From Pseudisothecium myosuroides (lineage: Eukaryota > Streptophyta > Bryopsida > Hypnales > Lembophyllaceae), in the NCBI GenBank assembly GCA_951799445.1, contig OX637296.1, positions 5,146,001-5,210,000 on the forward strand: a stretch of 64,000 bases of DNA. The letters run 5' to 3'. The notes beneath the pieces were generated by a model, which did not search any database, was not told where the DNA came from, and saw only the letters and a program-made list of their open reading frames with translations. A program made the position numbers and the translations under genes. Positions 50,141 to 61,967 of this stretch are shown here, one piece after another (position 1 is the first letter of the stretch; the number at the start of each line of letters is the position of its first letter).

Positions 50141-51066
50141 TTACGACCCCGTGTGTTTACGCGCTCGTCGTTTCCTGTGTCTGGCCTGCTCCAGGCAATT
50201 CGCGTCGCACATGTTTGCATTTGCTGGAGCCACATTCACACGCACAACTGCTGGGGGAACCACTCCATATTTTGAGCTCAACAGGGAGAAGTGGAACATG
50301 TAGGTGCCCATCTGCGTGAACAAGTGCTCCAACTGATTCCCTGACGTGTTAAAGCAATAGAGTCCCTGCACATCTTGCTTCATCACCGCTTTCGTCTTCC
50401 CGCTGTACACCACTCCCTTCGTTTCCTTTCCTGACTTGAGAATGTCAGTCTCTGGTGGCGCGAAGTCGTACACCTTCACCTCCAAGTTCATCTCCATTTC
50501 GTCTGGGACAATGCTCTGTTGATCGGTTCTGCCATGTGGGTGCCCCTTTTTCTTCACAACGATGTTCTTGGGCCTCACCACGGCGATAATCTCCTTCGGA
50601 ATAGCTTGCCCCTCTTGGAGAGTCACGTTATCTGTCAGGCCCTGTTTTGTCCGATCAGTCATGGAGATGAACTCAAAAGGCGGGGGGTTGTCAGCAGGTA
50701 TGCATTGAATGGAAGGGTATGCATTGAGTTTACAGAAAAATTCAATTGTTTCCAGAACTTTAAGAGAATCTTCTCCATATTTAAACAGATGAGGCTTTCG
50801 TACGGTCATTGTGACTATAGAGAATCCTCCCCAAGGGCAGTAGAATAGATTCTCTTCATGATGTAATAGAAAGTTCTTGAAATAGTCCAATTTTACTGAA
50901 AACTCTGATCAGCCATCTCATTGCCACGAAAACTCACCCCAGCTACATTGAATCTGGAAGCAGCTTCTGCGTTGAGAAGCTCCACAGCGGCAGAGGGTGT
51001 GCCAAAAAGAGCCCGGCTCTTGTCTGGCTCTCGCTTGCGCCAAACCCCGTTATCAAGGAGATGGAA
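50141..51066 (-). CDS. Unrecognised multi-exon protein with Ig-like C-terminal domain
   Basis: Partial model. One exon at 51066-50938 (43 codons, FHLLDNGVWRKREPDKSRAL through SRFNVAG) lies between a TTTGACAG acceptor and a GTGAGT donor. A long open block follows, most likely entering after CTATAG near 50820 (VTMTVRKPHLFKYGEDSLKV) and open to 50141. The C-terminal segment (GLYCFNTSGNQLEHLF, then MGTYMFHFSLLSSKYG and PPAVVRVNVAPA) has the alternating pattern of an Ig-like beta-sandwich. This recalls the repeated beta domains of plant GMI1/SMCHD1-like hinge proteins, but I am not confident. The end HRKRRARKHTGS may be intron read-through, because GTAAAC follows a plausible exon edge. Further 5' exons are probably above 51.1 kb. 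It is on the same strand as the MEE60-like gene downstream. Confidence 0.45.
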
Positions 51067-51784
51067 CTGTCAAAGTACACGAATCCTCAAGATATTAGCT
51101 AATTAACAAGTCTCACCTTCCTAAAAATGAGTGCAATTGATAATTCGATCAAGTATGCCCTACTCCACAAGGCTCCTTGCACTCCTACAAATTCAAATTT
51201 CCAATCAAACCAAGCATTGGAAGTGCACAACGAGAAATTTGGAGGTCAATAGATGAAAATCAATTTACCCCTACTTTTGCTTTGCATTCTCACCTGGACC
51301 TCCTTTAAATGAGTGCATTTGATGATTCAATGGAGTAACATGATAAACCAATTGCACCTATACCAATTCAAGTCTCTAATCGAATCTAACTCTAAAGTTG
51401 CACCACATGAGATGCACAAAGATTGGAAGATGGAAATGAGGGTGAAACTCAACAACGCAAAACTCTTGTTAGGTCTTGCCCCTGCATTTGACACATCGAG
51501 GCATGCCTTGAACCCTAACTTAGTCATATCCACTCTTGGAGGCGAAGAAGATACCTTTTCAGTGTAGAGGATGCTGAGAGGGAGAGCTTTTGATGCCTTG
51601 GGGTGGGCGCCATGAGGAGTATGGTCATTGGACTTCAAAGATGTGCCCGAGTCTGGGGTTCTATCCACCGATTTCCCCATCTCATCTCCAAATCAATACG
51701 CTGCCATTCAGTGCCTCATCACCTGACCCACATTCTTGTTACAATTTCATACTCCGGGGTTCTGATGAGACTCTCCATACGTGA

Positions 51785-52443
51785 AAGAACCCTGAAACCA
51801 CCGAGTACAGCCGGGTATACAATCGAAGGTTAGAGGATACGACATGACCTTAAAATTGCCATTTTAGCAGGAAAAATCTCAGCAGTCACATTGCTAGTGA
51901 CTACTGCAAATTTCATGCTCTCAATACATCCTTTAGCTAAAGCTGTCAAACGTCGAATGGAGACCAATGTTTGTGAAAGGAGGATACTACAGAAAATCAG
52001 AGTAGGATCAGAATTGCACCAAATTTCCAGGGAGCATGTCAGACAGGCTATAGGATGTTAGAATTCACAAAAAATCATGTTCAGATCAGAATTGAAATGT
52101 GGAACCCTAAAAGCACTGAATATAGCCCGAGTCTACTACGGAAAGTTAAAAAATTTGCAGAGGATACGACATGACCTTAGAATTACCATTTAGCAACAAA
52201 AACCTCAGCAGTCACATTGCTAGTGTCTTTGCAAATTTCATACTCTCTGTGTACCTAAAAGCTGTCAAACTTTGAATGGAAACCTGCTTGGGGAGACCAT
52301 GTTTGAGATACAGGATACCACAGAGCATCAGAGTAGGATCAGAATTGCACCAAATTTCCAGGGAGCATGTCAGATAGGTTATCGAATGCTATAATTTACT
52401 AGAAGACATGTTCAGAAAAGAATTGAGATGTGGAACCCTAAAA
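51785..52443. repeat. Tandem duplication, ~320-bp period
   Basis: Two direct copies offset by about 322 bp share AGGATACGACATGACCTTA, CAGCAGTCACATTGCTAGTG, ATCAGAGTAGGATCAGAATT, GCACCAAATTTCCAGGGAGC and GATGTGGAACCCTAAA-like blocks. Unit 1 starts near 51785 and unit 2 near 52098. Differences are scattered, so the duplication is not very recent. Possibly in the 5' region or an intron of the minus-strand gene at 50.1-51.1 kb. Confidence 0.75.
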
Positions 52444-53799
52444 ATACCAGAAAACCCTAAATGGAATGGAGAAAGTCTTGAAATCTTACTTGGGTATTGG
52501 AGCTCTTCCGTATGCTGCCTGATAAATGCAAAAACGCTGTAAAACATGTTGTTCCTTGAGTAGATTGCGGAAGGAGCATGCCGCTGTAGATGTGGGAGAC
52601 TTGGGTTTTAGGATTCCACAAGAAGATGGAGATTGTGGGAGATTTCTTCGTTTAGTGGCCTACCAAATTGGCATCCAAGTGTTGTAAGGTAAAACAGCCT
52701 ATGACAGGCAGAAGGACTGGTTTGCCCTGTTGGGATTGTTTGGAAGTTTTTAAAAATTTTGTCCACATAAAAGATAGATGTGAGGAGTGGGGAGAGCAAT
52801 TAAAATTTTATATTTTTGACAAAGTATGAATTTGTTATGAATTTTTGAAGTGTGATGTTGGATTGGCCTAAAAGGGTCTGTAGACTATTCCAAAACCAAC
52901 AGAAAAATGTATCCACAATGGTCATCTTACTCACCTAAAGCAGTTGCAATATAGTCACAACATGAAGGCCTGAGAAAGTCACTTGTGATGAACTTATACT
53001 AAAAAGGTGGAAGTTCCAATATTGCAATCACTAATCACTCCATCACCATTATTCAAAAAATTGATTGTGGCCACTAACTCAACCTAATGTAGTCCAAATC
53101 TCATTTATTGGAAAATGTTTGTCGTAGGTTGATGTAAGACAATAATGGGTCAGTCCAGATGTGTTTGTCATGAGTGGTTTGCATGTCATAAGCTAGTTTA
53201 CTTTGATAATAAACATGTATTATTATGTATTGTATTTTTGGAGAAGGGAAAAAAATCCTAAACAACCACATCTACCGCTGACATCTTAATTTTTCCAATG
53301 GGCCATTTAAACCAAGCACCACATCCATCAATCAGGATTGGTACTTCATGCCAAATATTTAATTACAATTTAGAAAACTAATTTGGTAGATGCTAAGATC
53401 GGAATATTCTTTCAAGATTTGTATTTTTACCATACAATTTTAATTGTCTATTGAAAAAACAATATCCCTAACATACTTGTATCTGTTTAAACTGCCTTTG
53501 ATAGGTAAGTATGATATAGTTGCAAAGAAAGTAAGCTTTAGACACAAGAGTGTCTAAAATTTTAAAGAACATTGGATTCTTAAAGAATTATTAGTTTGGG
53601 TGGTTTGTTTAGTTTGGTAGAAAAAATTTGGTCAATTGCACATATATAAAAGATGTTAGGTAGTTGGACATGGAATGTTAATTGGAAATAAATTATTCTT
53701 AAATTTGACCCTACCGCCAAGTTTAATAAGGGTAGTAAATATCAATAGGTGAGTTATTGAATTGGTTTGAACGTCATTTAAATTTTAGGGCCTTAAACA
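52444..53799. other. Intergenic; no gene supported
   Basis: AT-rich past 52.8 kb. 52450-52800 is moderately GC-rich and could hold upstream exons or the promoter of the minus-strand gene, but no splice chain was established. Confidence 0.4.
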
Positions 53800-54590
53800 C
53801 ATGTATTGATTTGCACTTTAGCTTAACTTTATGTACCAACTTTGTCAGCATTAGGTGTGAACTATCTTTCATTCACCTACAAATACCACCTTTTTTGATT
53901 TAAAGACATATATCAATTGATTTGTACCCTTGCTTAACTTCATATACCAACTTTGTCAGCATTTGATGTAAAGTGTCCTTTACTTATTTACAATGGCCAA
54001 TTTTTTTTTATTTGAACACATGTACCAAATTTGAGTTGATTTTCACTTTCACTTAACCTCATGTACCAACTTTGTTAGCATTAGATGGAACCTATCTTTT
54101 ATCCACCTACAACAACCAATTTTTTAATTTAAAGACATATACCAAATTTGAATTGATTTGCACCTTTAATTAACCTCATGTATCAACTTTGTCAACACTG
54201 GATGAGCACCGTCTTTCATTCATCTACAACAACCATATTTTTTGATTTAAACGCATATAAAAAATTTGAATTGATTAGCACCCTCACTTGACCTCATATA
54301 CATTGTGTTTTATTCACCTACAACAACCAAATTTTTGATTTGCAGACATATACCAAATTTGAATTGAATTGCATCCTTAGTTTAACCTCATGTACTAGCT
54401 TTGTCAATATTGGGCGTACATTGTCATTTTCTCATCTACAACAACCAAATTATTTTATTAAAGACATTGATATACTAATTGATTTGTGCCCTCACTTAAC
54501 TTCATATACTTGTTTTGTCAGCACTAGGTGTGAATTGTCCATTACCCATCTATAATAGACATGTTTTTTGGTTGTTTTGCATCAAATAGT
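53800..54590 (+). repeat. Tandem array, ~115-120-bp units
   Basis: About six or seven degenerate units, each containing ACATATACCAAATTTGAATT, GATTTGCACC, TAACCTCATGTACCAACTTT, GTCAGCATTAGATG, TTTTATTCACCTACAACAAC and a CAATTTTTTGATTTAAA close. Units vary by substitutions and small indels. The array reappears in reverse orientation at 56012-56310. Confidence 0.8.
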
Positions 54591-56011
54591 AAATGACCTA
54601 CTACAACCTTAAAGATGTTTTTAAGTGTCACTTGCACACCTCAAAAGTGCCACTATGACATTTTAAAAGTGATTAGGGCTTCATTCATTTAAGGAAGTGT
54701 AAGTTATTTATATCCATGTACTTGTATGAACATGCAAACATCCAAAAGTGTATATATGCATTCATAAAAAGAAGAATAATACCGGGAATTTATAGTAATT
54801 TATTGATTTTATCCACTACAAAAGGAAAAATATACCGCCAAATTTCCCTCAAATGTTTTTTTATCACTTTTAAAAAAAAATTTGCCAAAAAATGAAACTA
54901 TACAATCTAAAATTTTATTTACACTTGGTATAAAAAACAATATTAGTAAAATTGATTTTGTCTAAAAGAGTTTTCAAAATGCATTTAAGATATCCTTACC
55001 AACAATATAATTAATATTAACTCAGTGAAAATAAGTCTTTTAAATATTATTTATTTTATTTTATATATTTTTTCCATTTCCATTATTTTATTTAGTCTAT
55101 TTTGTCTTTCTTTATTTTCAAATATTTATATATAGTGTCAAAACAATTCCAAAAGAAAACACTAAATTGAAAGCAACTTTACTGACAACCATCTTCTTAA
55201 AAAGTTATCATCCTTGTAGTACAATAAATGAACACCAAGATTACCAACTCCACATTACTGTTGCCCTTGTAATGTCAATTCTACCACTTACCACTTTGTC
55301 AATAGTTTACCACTTACCACTTGGGACACTTTGCTTGTCCATTTTCTATTTAAAAGTAGAATTCAATGTTTCAGAGGAAAAAAATTTAGGTATGATTACC
55401 TCACCATTTGTTTAACTAATTTAAGCAATTTTTTTATTTTAGCCAATATAATGAAGGTCTTCCATAATGTCCATAAAAAGGCAATTCTTAATATAGAAAA
55501 ATATAAGAAGAAATATATTTTTCTTACTCTATTGTGCATGCTCTAAGAAACAATGGAGAATATCCTATATATCCTTTGGTAAATTTGACAAATGCAAGAC
55601 TAGATCACTCACATCACTTACCATGATTCTTTTTTCTCCAAAGCAACATTCAAAGAATTTTTGAACTTCATTTGTATTTATCTTTCATTCATTATATTCA
55701 TCTATTTTTTCATCAATTCAATTCAATCATTGTCTCTATGTTGTTTCAAAATTCAACTAATTTTCTTTTCATTATTATAGGTTTACCATATATTAATATG
55801 CGATTTTCCCAATTGTTGATCAAAAAGTAGAATAAAGTACAATTGGTCCCATTGTAAGGTTTTGACATTAGATTATAAAATTAACCTCTTCTAGTCAACT
55901 CTAGTATCTCCTCTTATATTAAGTCAATGTATGCGAGTCTTATATCTAACTAACTCTTAATCCTTTAACCCCTAAATGCCTAAGCATTTTGACCAATACT
56001 GACCAAAAAAT
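54591..56011. other. AT-rich spacer between inverted tandem arrays
   Basis: No gene supported; homopolymer-rich. Near its right edge CTTTAACCCCTAAATGCC (55963-55985) resembles the TTAA plus CCCYTAAA ends of the TTAA elements, just outside the inverted array. Confidence 0.45.
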
Positions 56012-56310
56012 ATGTCCATTACAGATGGGTAATGGACAATTCACACCTAGTGTTGACAAAACAAATACATGACGTTAAACGAGGGCACAAGTCAATTGGT
56101 ATATCAATGCCTTTAAATCAAAAAATGTGGTTGTTGTAGATGAGAAAAAGACAATGCACATCCAATACTGACAAAGTTGATACATGAGGTTCATTAAAGG
56201 TGCAAATCAATTCAAATTTGGTATATGTCTTTAAATTAAAAAATTTGGTCATTGTAGGTGAATAAAAGACAAGTTCCATCTAGTGCTAACAAAGGTGGAA
56301 ATATAGAATG
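56012..56310 (-). repeat. Inverted partner of the tandem array
   Basis: About two and a half units of the 53.8-54.6 kb repeat in reverse orientation (ATGGACAATTCACACCTAGT, GACAAAGTTGATACATGAGG, CAAATTTGGTATATGTCTTT). The match to the far array continues to the motif CCATTACCCATCT on both sides, giving mirrored inner boundaries. Confidence 0.75.
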
Positions 56311-56771
56311 TATACCCAGGCACTTTCGCTTCTATACAAAATGTAATTTTTATATTTAAATCAAAAATTGTTATTTTTTTAGATACTAATTAAGCCAAAA
56401 TGCGAAACAACATTCTATACCGCATGCACCTTTTGACCAAAAAACATCCACACCCGTAAATATGAAACTACAACAAGCAAATTTATTTGGAAACATGTCC
56501 ACTCCCTTCCACATGCAAAAGTTCACTTTTTGGCCCGCCCTCTATGCTGCACTTGCAATGGAATGAGCAATCAAGGTCTTGCCCGAGTCAAGGGGACATG
56601 ACTAGAAAGGAGCACCCTTTGAGGTGGGGGTGACATAATATTTGGCAAAGAAATTCAAATACAACAACAAGAAGAACACCATCTCCTTCTATTGATTGCT
56701 CTCACCACATTGCCCTAGTGTTCTAGCTGCATAGCTGTGGTACTCTCCTCTCACCGCCTTGCTTTGGTGTG
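56311..56771. other. Intergenic; no gene supported
   Basis: A slightly GC-richer tract at 56510-56770 just before the M1 element; no domain-bearing frame. Confidence 0.4.
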
Positions 56772-57828
56772 GGGTGATTGCAAGAAAGACCTATTGATTT
56801 TGTCACACTGCAAGTGTCTCTTGCTATAACTTTTGAATTATTAATTCAATTACAAAAACAAAAAATAGCAAGTCTAGATGTTTTGATTGTAATTGTATCC
56901 CTTTTTTTTAAATTAAAAAATCATTTAATATTTAAAATTCAATTTCTCTAATTTGTAACACTTTCGAGTTTGGAGGTTTTGAATACTATTGAGTGGTTTA
57001 ATTTAATGATTTTCAATTGAAATTTCTATGGTATATTCCTATAGTAGGCAGACATATCCTTACCAAAGGACATCTAAAAATATATTATTTTATGTCCTCC
57101 ACATTTGTACAAAGAGGCCTCCTTTGCACATGCACTTGTGAACAATAGAAATGATTTTGACCTCATTTTTTTGGTTGAAACTCATCACTAGGAAGTCCTC
57201 CCAAATGGCCAATTTTTAGTTTTTTTTATAAGTTTTTTTCCTATTTATTACAAATTAAAACTTCAAAGTATGTATTTTTTTGCCACAATTTTATGTCCAA
57301 GAATATGTCCCAAAAAATACATACTTTGACGTTTTAATTTGTAATAAATAGGAAAACTAATTATAAATAAAACTAAAAATTGTCCATTTGGGAGGATTTC
57401 CTAGTGATGAGTTTCAACCAAAAAAATGAGGTCAAAACCATTTCTGTTGTTTACAAGTGCGCGCACAAAGGAGGCTTCTTTGCATAGACATGGAGGACAT
57501 AAAGTAATGTTTTTTTAGATGCCCTTTATTAGGAATATGGCTACCTACCATAGAAATGTACCATAGAAATTTCAACTAAAAATCATTAATCTAAGCCGCT
57601 CAATAGTATTCAAAACCACTAAATTTGAAAGTGTGATAAATTAGAGAAATTGAATTTTAAATATTAAATGATTTTTTAATTTTTTTTGAAAAATAAAGGA
57701 TATAATTACACTCAAGATATCTAGAATTTTTTTTTTTGACATTGGATTCATAATTCAAAAGTCATAGCAGAGGACAACCTTATTCTGCCAAATGTGACAA
57801 AAACTACAGGTCTTTCTTGCAATCACCC
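56772..57828. mobile_element. Long fold-back TIR element, family M1, copy 3
   Basis: Ends GGGTGATTGCAAGAAAGACC and an exact reverse complement, flanked by TGTG on both sides (4-bp target duplication). Unlike the other M1 copies, it is a near-complete 1.06-kb palindrome: left-arm blocks such as ATCACTAGGAAGTCCTCCCA, CTATTTATTACAAATTAAAA and TCAAAGTATGTATTTTTT return in reverse in the right arm around a loop near 57300. The arms are diverged by scattered changes. Non-coding. It probably arose from an M1 element by inverted duplication. Confidence 0.85.
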
Positions 57829-58729
57829 TGTGGCTCTTGCGTTACTTTAGTTCTCTTGCCTAGAATCCTTGCATCTTTGGAGCGCTCAAGTTGTTGTTGT
57901 TGCGCATAGTGCGGAAAAGCAGTAGGCAAGGGATATCATCATAGCAAGAACACAAAGGCGAGGCGAGAAACGGCTGAGGAATAGAGGTGGGACTGCTAGC
58001 ATGTACGAGAAGGGAATCCAAAGTAGTGGAGCGGGAACTAGGACTGTTGTGTGGCAAAAAGACAAGGAGAAACTTGCATGAGTAGCGCGCCGCGCCAACG
58101 GCAATTGACACAAGAAATCAACTGACCTTTATCAACATAGTTGGTATTAAAAATAGTTACAGTTCTAAAGTTGTTTGAATTTCCAACTTCAAAACCATGA
58201 AATGGGACTGACCAGGGTTGGTAAAGGGCTAGTTTTTGGTTATGATGGGCATGGTTAGGACTGTATTAGGTGCACCTTGTGGCTTCCCATCAAATCATTC
58301 TAGGCTCAATTAAGATCACATGTGCTATGTCATAGGTCACAATCTGATTTTGATTAGATATTCTTAAACCGCAATGGGTGAAGTTAAGGTTTGCCTTAGG
58401 CAACATTAAAGTTGGTGATGGCCTCACCTATGGGCTGTAATGATACCCAAAGGCTAAGATGTTTGGAAATTGATAACTAAATGTAAAGACATCAAAAAAT
58501 TATTTTCTCAACAGCCAATGCATCATTTAGAGATTGTCCCTCACTAAAAACTACTTGAAATTTTTCAATCAATTAGAACATAGTACGACATCCATTTAAT
58601 AGCTAAATCTGTAACGGGTTGTTTTACCTTGCATTAAATGCATACAATCAAAACATAAATGTCTATAAGAGCCTATTGTTAGTTTTTGATACACTTGGAC
58701 ATAATACTTTGGAAATCTATAATTTATTT
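57829..58729. other. Intergenic; GC-richer patch at 57830-58110
   Basis: 57830-58110 is open for about 80 codons in two overlapping minus frames but has no domain. The rest is unremarkable. Confidence 0.35.
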
Positions 58730-58880
58730 GTGTGGTGTCCAAGTTATGTACGTTGAAGTGTATTGGAATCTAGCTCTTCTTAGTTTCCAGTGAGATTTAA
58801 AAATAATAATTTATATATAATAACATTAACTCTGCTCAATTTTAATTAATGGCAATTATAGGTGCACATAATTAGTTCAA
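58730..58880. repeat. Dispersed repeat copy C (LTR-like)
   Basis: Ordered blocks GTGTCCAAGTTATGTA, GAAGTGTATTGGAATC, AAAAATAATAATTTA, TTAATGGCAATTATAGGTG, parallel to copies A and B. Diverged, with approximate boundaries. Confidence 0.4.
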
Positions 58881-60071
58881 TTAGCCATGTTTCATGGGCA
58901 TGGATTGTCCCTTATGAATTTTATGTTACATAGAATTATTTGTTTTTGTGTCAACAAAATCAATTTTTCTACATGTGGAAAATATTACAGTTTTCTTAAT
59001 GTCATCTAAATCTCTACAGATGTGCTACTTTACAAAAGTTCTAATGTTTGTGCCATTGTTTTCATCTTTTCACTCTAATTATGTTATTAATATTATGTAT
59101 TTTTATTTTTAAAAATTTAGCCTAGATATTTTAGTTTAGATGCTCTTAATTTTGTTGACAAAGATTTTAGTCCTTTTATTAAATTGTGATTATATTGATG
59201 AAATTTATTTCTATATTTGTCACATGTTTAAATTAAAAATAATTTTTCAAAGTTATAGATATCACATATCTACTATTTCATTTCCTCCATTCCAAAATTA
59301 TCTTCCAGTTGTATATTGTGATGTAGGAAGAAGGAGGTTAGCTGTAGTTCCAAGAATGACTATAATAGTAAATGACTAAAAGAGTCAATTAACATTGTGT
59401 GTGCAAATAATCAAGGTTCCCCACTATTTTGCATCTTGTTGAGTGTTGCCCAATTGAAAGAGATGAAGCTTTGGGCTTTTCTAAGAGGTGCCACACATGT
59501 TCTAAGACCCATACTAACTACTCACAAAATGATGACCTCACACTCAATAATTAGGTGCCCACTAGTTCTAATTCTTTGAAAATGCCTAAAACATTCCACT
59601 TTTTAGTACTAGTGCATGAGTGCATGTGATTTGAAAAGGATTCTAAATCTCATACTTACATTGCATCAGTTGCGATATGATTATTTAGATAAACTTGTGT
59701 CATGTATATCCAGTCAATCCATACCACATGGCTAAATTTTGCTTTAGGCATAGAATGCGTCTAGAATCTTGAATTCTCTTTGTATAGTTGTTTCCAAACC
59801 TGAAAACAACTTTTTAGAGTTTGTCTCAAGCTAAAGACAATCCCAAGATCTATACCCTAGGATAATACTAAATTAGAATTTTTAGTATTTTTAGTCACTA
59901 CCTTGGTATTAGGATCTCATCCTTCCGAGGGTAACTCTAGAAGGATGTTGTCTCATGGTTGATAAAGAATCCTTTGTATGTATATAGGATAGAAGTGTAG
60001 ATGTTTATTGTTGGAATTTTGTGTGAAAAAAGAAAGTCTTGTACAATAGTTTGATCTCCAATAAGTTTTTT
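58881..60071. other. Intergenic; no gene supported
   Basis: AT-rich with no recognised feature beyond a single copy of the CAATCCCAAGATCTATACC phrase that recurs at 60256-60400. Confidence 0.45.
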
Positions 60072-60400
60072 GTTTTTTTTTAAACAAATGGTTTGTATGG
60101 TATCCAAAAGGTTGATTTCCAAAGTAACTAGTCCCTTGAATGAGTGCTCTTGGTTGTTTTTTAAACAAATGATTCACAAAGTACCAAAAAGGTTGATTTC
60201 CACGGTGACTAGTCCGTCCGTCCTTTGGGAATTAGTATCGAGAGTTGTCTCAAACCAAAGACAATCCCAAGACACCATACGGCTTAGGACAATACAAAGT
60301 TATGTGTCTTTCTTCTTGTTGTGGGAGATTCAATCCTAAGATACCATACCGCAAGACAATACTAAATTATATGTCTTTCTTCTTGTTTTCGTAGATCCAA
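60072..60400. repeat. Two short tandem duplications
   Basis: Bases 60072-60155 and 60157-60240 are an ~86-bp direct duplication (TTTAAACAAATG, AAAAGGTTGATTTCC, TGACTAGTCC). Bases 60256-60400 hold two units of AAGACACCATAC, GACAATACWAA, TTATRTGTCTTTCTTCTTGT, with a third relative near 59837. They are contiguous in one open frame by chance, with no protein family. Confidence 0.65.
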
Positions 60401-61967
60401 CCGTAGGATCTTTAGTTAATTTGTTGAAGTAATCCTCCAAAAACATCATAATAAAAGACCTCACTTATTGCAAGGATGCGAAACTCGAATTTTAGAGACA
60501 AGGTCTCTTCAAGCCAGCCTACAATAAATGTTTCATATTCATTCTTGATTCCTTTTTCAAGTAGAAAATTGTGTAAATGACATGAAACTCCAAATTGCTA
60601 ATAACTCAAGGAAAAAATTGAAAAACTTCAATCTTAATGGTAAAAACGTTGTAGTCAACAATCTTTTGTCTATGCTTCGATTTGTTTTTATCTTTTAATG
60701 ATAAAAATTGAATTTAAAAATGAACTTCAAATTCCATTATTATAAAGACATTCCATTAAAAATGTGTTAAAGCAATTACTGCATTTTTTGATCACATTGC
60801 ATTGTGTGATTATGATAAAGTGTTGTTTTTGTATTAATTAAACCTCATTAACACAAGGGATACACATATCATTTTTCCATTTGTTGCAAAACTTTTACAT
60901 TCAAATAATTCAAAGAGGTACATGTGTAGTTTTTTTTGGAAGAACAAATTCAAAATTGTCGTTACAAAAATCTATGAGCATTTCAATGCTAAATTCTTCG
61001 CAGCTTCAACCCTGAATCAGCTTCAACTATAAGTGAGCATCAAAACAATCTTCGATTTATAAGTTGATGATTGTAATGTTCACCAAATGATACAATTTCT
61101 TCCACAAAATTCACACCAATTTCACATCTGGCATGCCACAACATCTAAGGAATGAAAATTTAATTTCTTCCACAAAAGCTTATTGTTTTGTGTAAAATCC
61201 CATGTAATGAAAAGCATAATGATGTCTAACAATTTGTGAACTATTACAATAATCAAAACTATGGTAGGACAAAGAATATGAATTTGCAATATGGAACCAT
61301 ACAACAGGAACAAGAGAGACTTAAAACTAGAGAAGATTTTGTTACCACTAAAATAGTGCCACAATACCTCGAAAATCCTAGAAGTACTACAAAGCTGGAA
61401 CAAATGCTCACAAAATCACCTCCATGCGCTCCAAGTAGTCAAAGCACACAAGATGCAAATCAAACAACACAAAAACTATCAACAAAGACTTTTTGTCAAG
61501 CAAACAAATTGAAACAGATCATTAGTACCAAAATACACATAAGGAGTTCCTTAGAACATGGAAACTCTTCCATTGTTCTTATGTTGGAATTCTTGACATT
61601 AAAATTGACCGAAGTTATAATATGAGTTGTTGGTTCTTAATGATAACTAATTAAGTTATTACCCTAAAACCCTCACCTAGCTTGTGAAGCCGGTTTCTAT
61701 TTGTTAAAGAAGACTCCGACGCCAAAGTTTCCAAGGCGGAAGCACACATCTCACAACCTCATAAAGAATTATACCGCAAAATTTTATAGTACAACTATTT
61801 TTAATTTAAAGAGGATTCGATGTCTATAAACTTAATATGAAAACGTAGAAAAACATAAAGACTTTTTCATTTTAAATAGTAATGTCATAAATTTACTTTA
61901 TTAAAGTTTCTAAATTATTTCCCACATAGTACAAAAACGTCTAATGGAAGATTATACAGTAGGATAT
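60401..61967. other. Intergenic; no gene supported
   Basis: AT-rich. The plus frame 61236-61625 (129 codons) is Gln/Asn/Thr/Lys-rich with no domain and no splice context; I do not regard it as a gene. Confidence 0.45.

Noticed and set aside
54814..54850. CACTACAAAAGG as the end of another CACTA element
   Set aside because: No inverted partner (CCTTTTGTAGTG or similar) was found nearby.
61236..61625. 129-codon plus frame in AT-rich DNA
   Set aside because: Low-complexity Gln/Asn/Thr/Lys composition, no domain, no splice or start context; expected by chance in AT-rich sequence.
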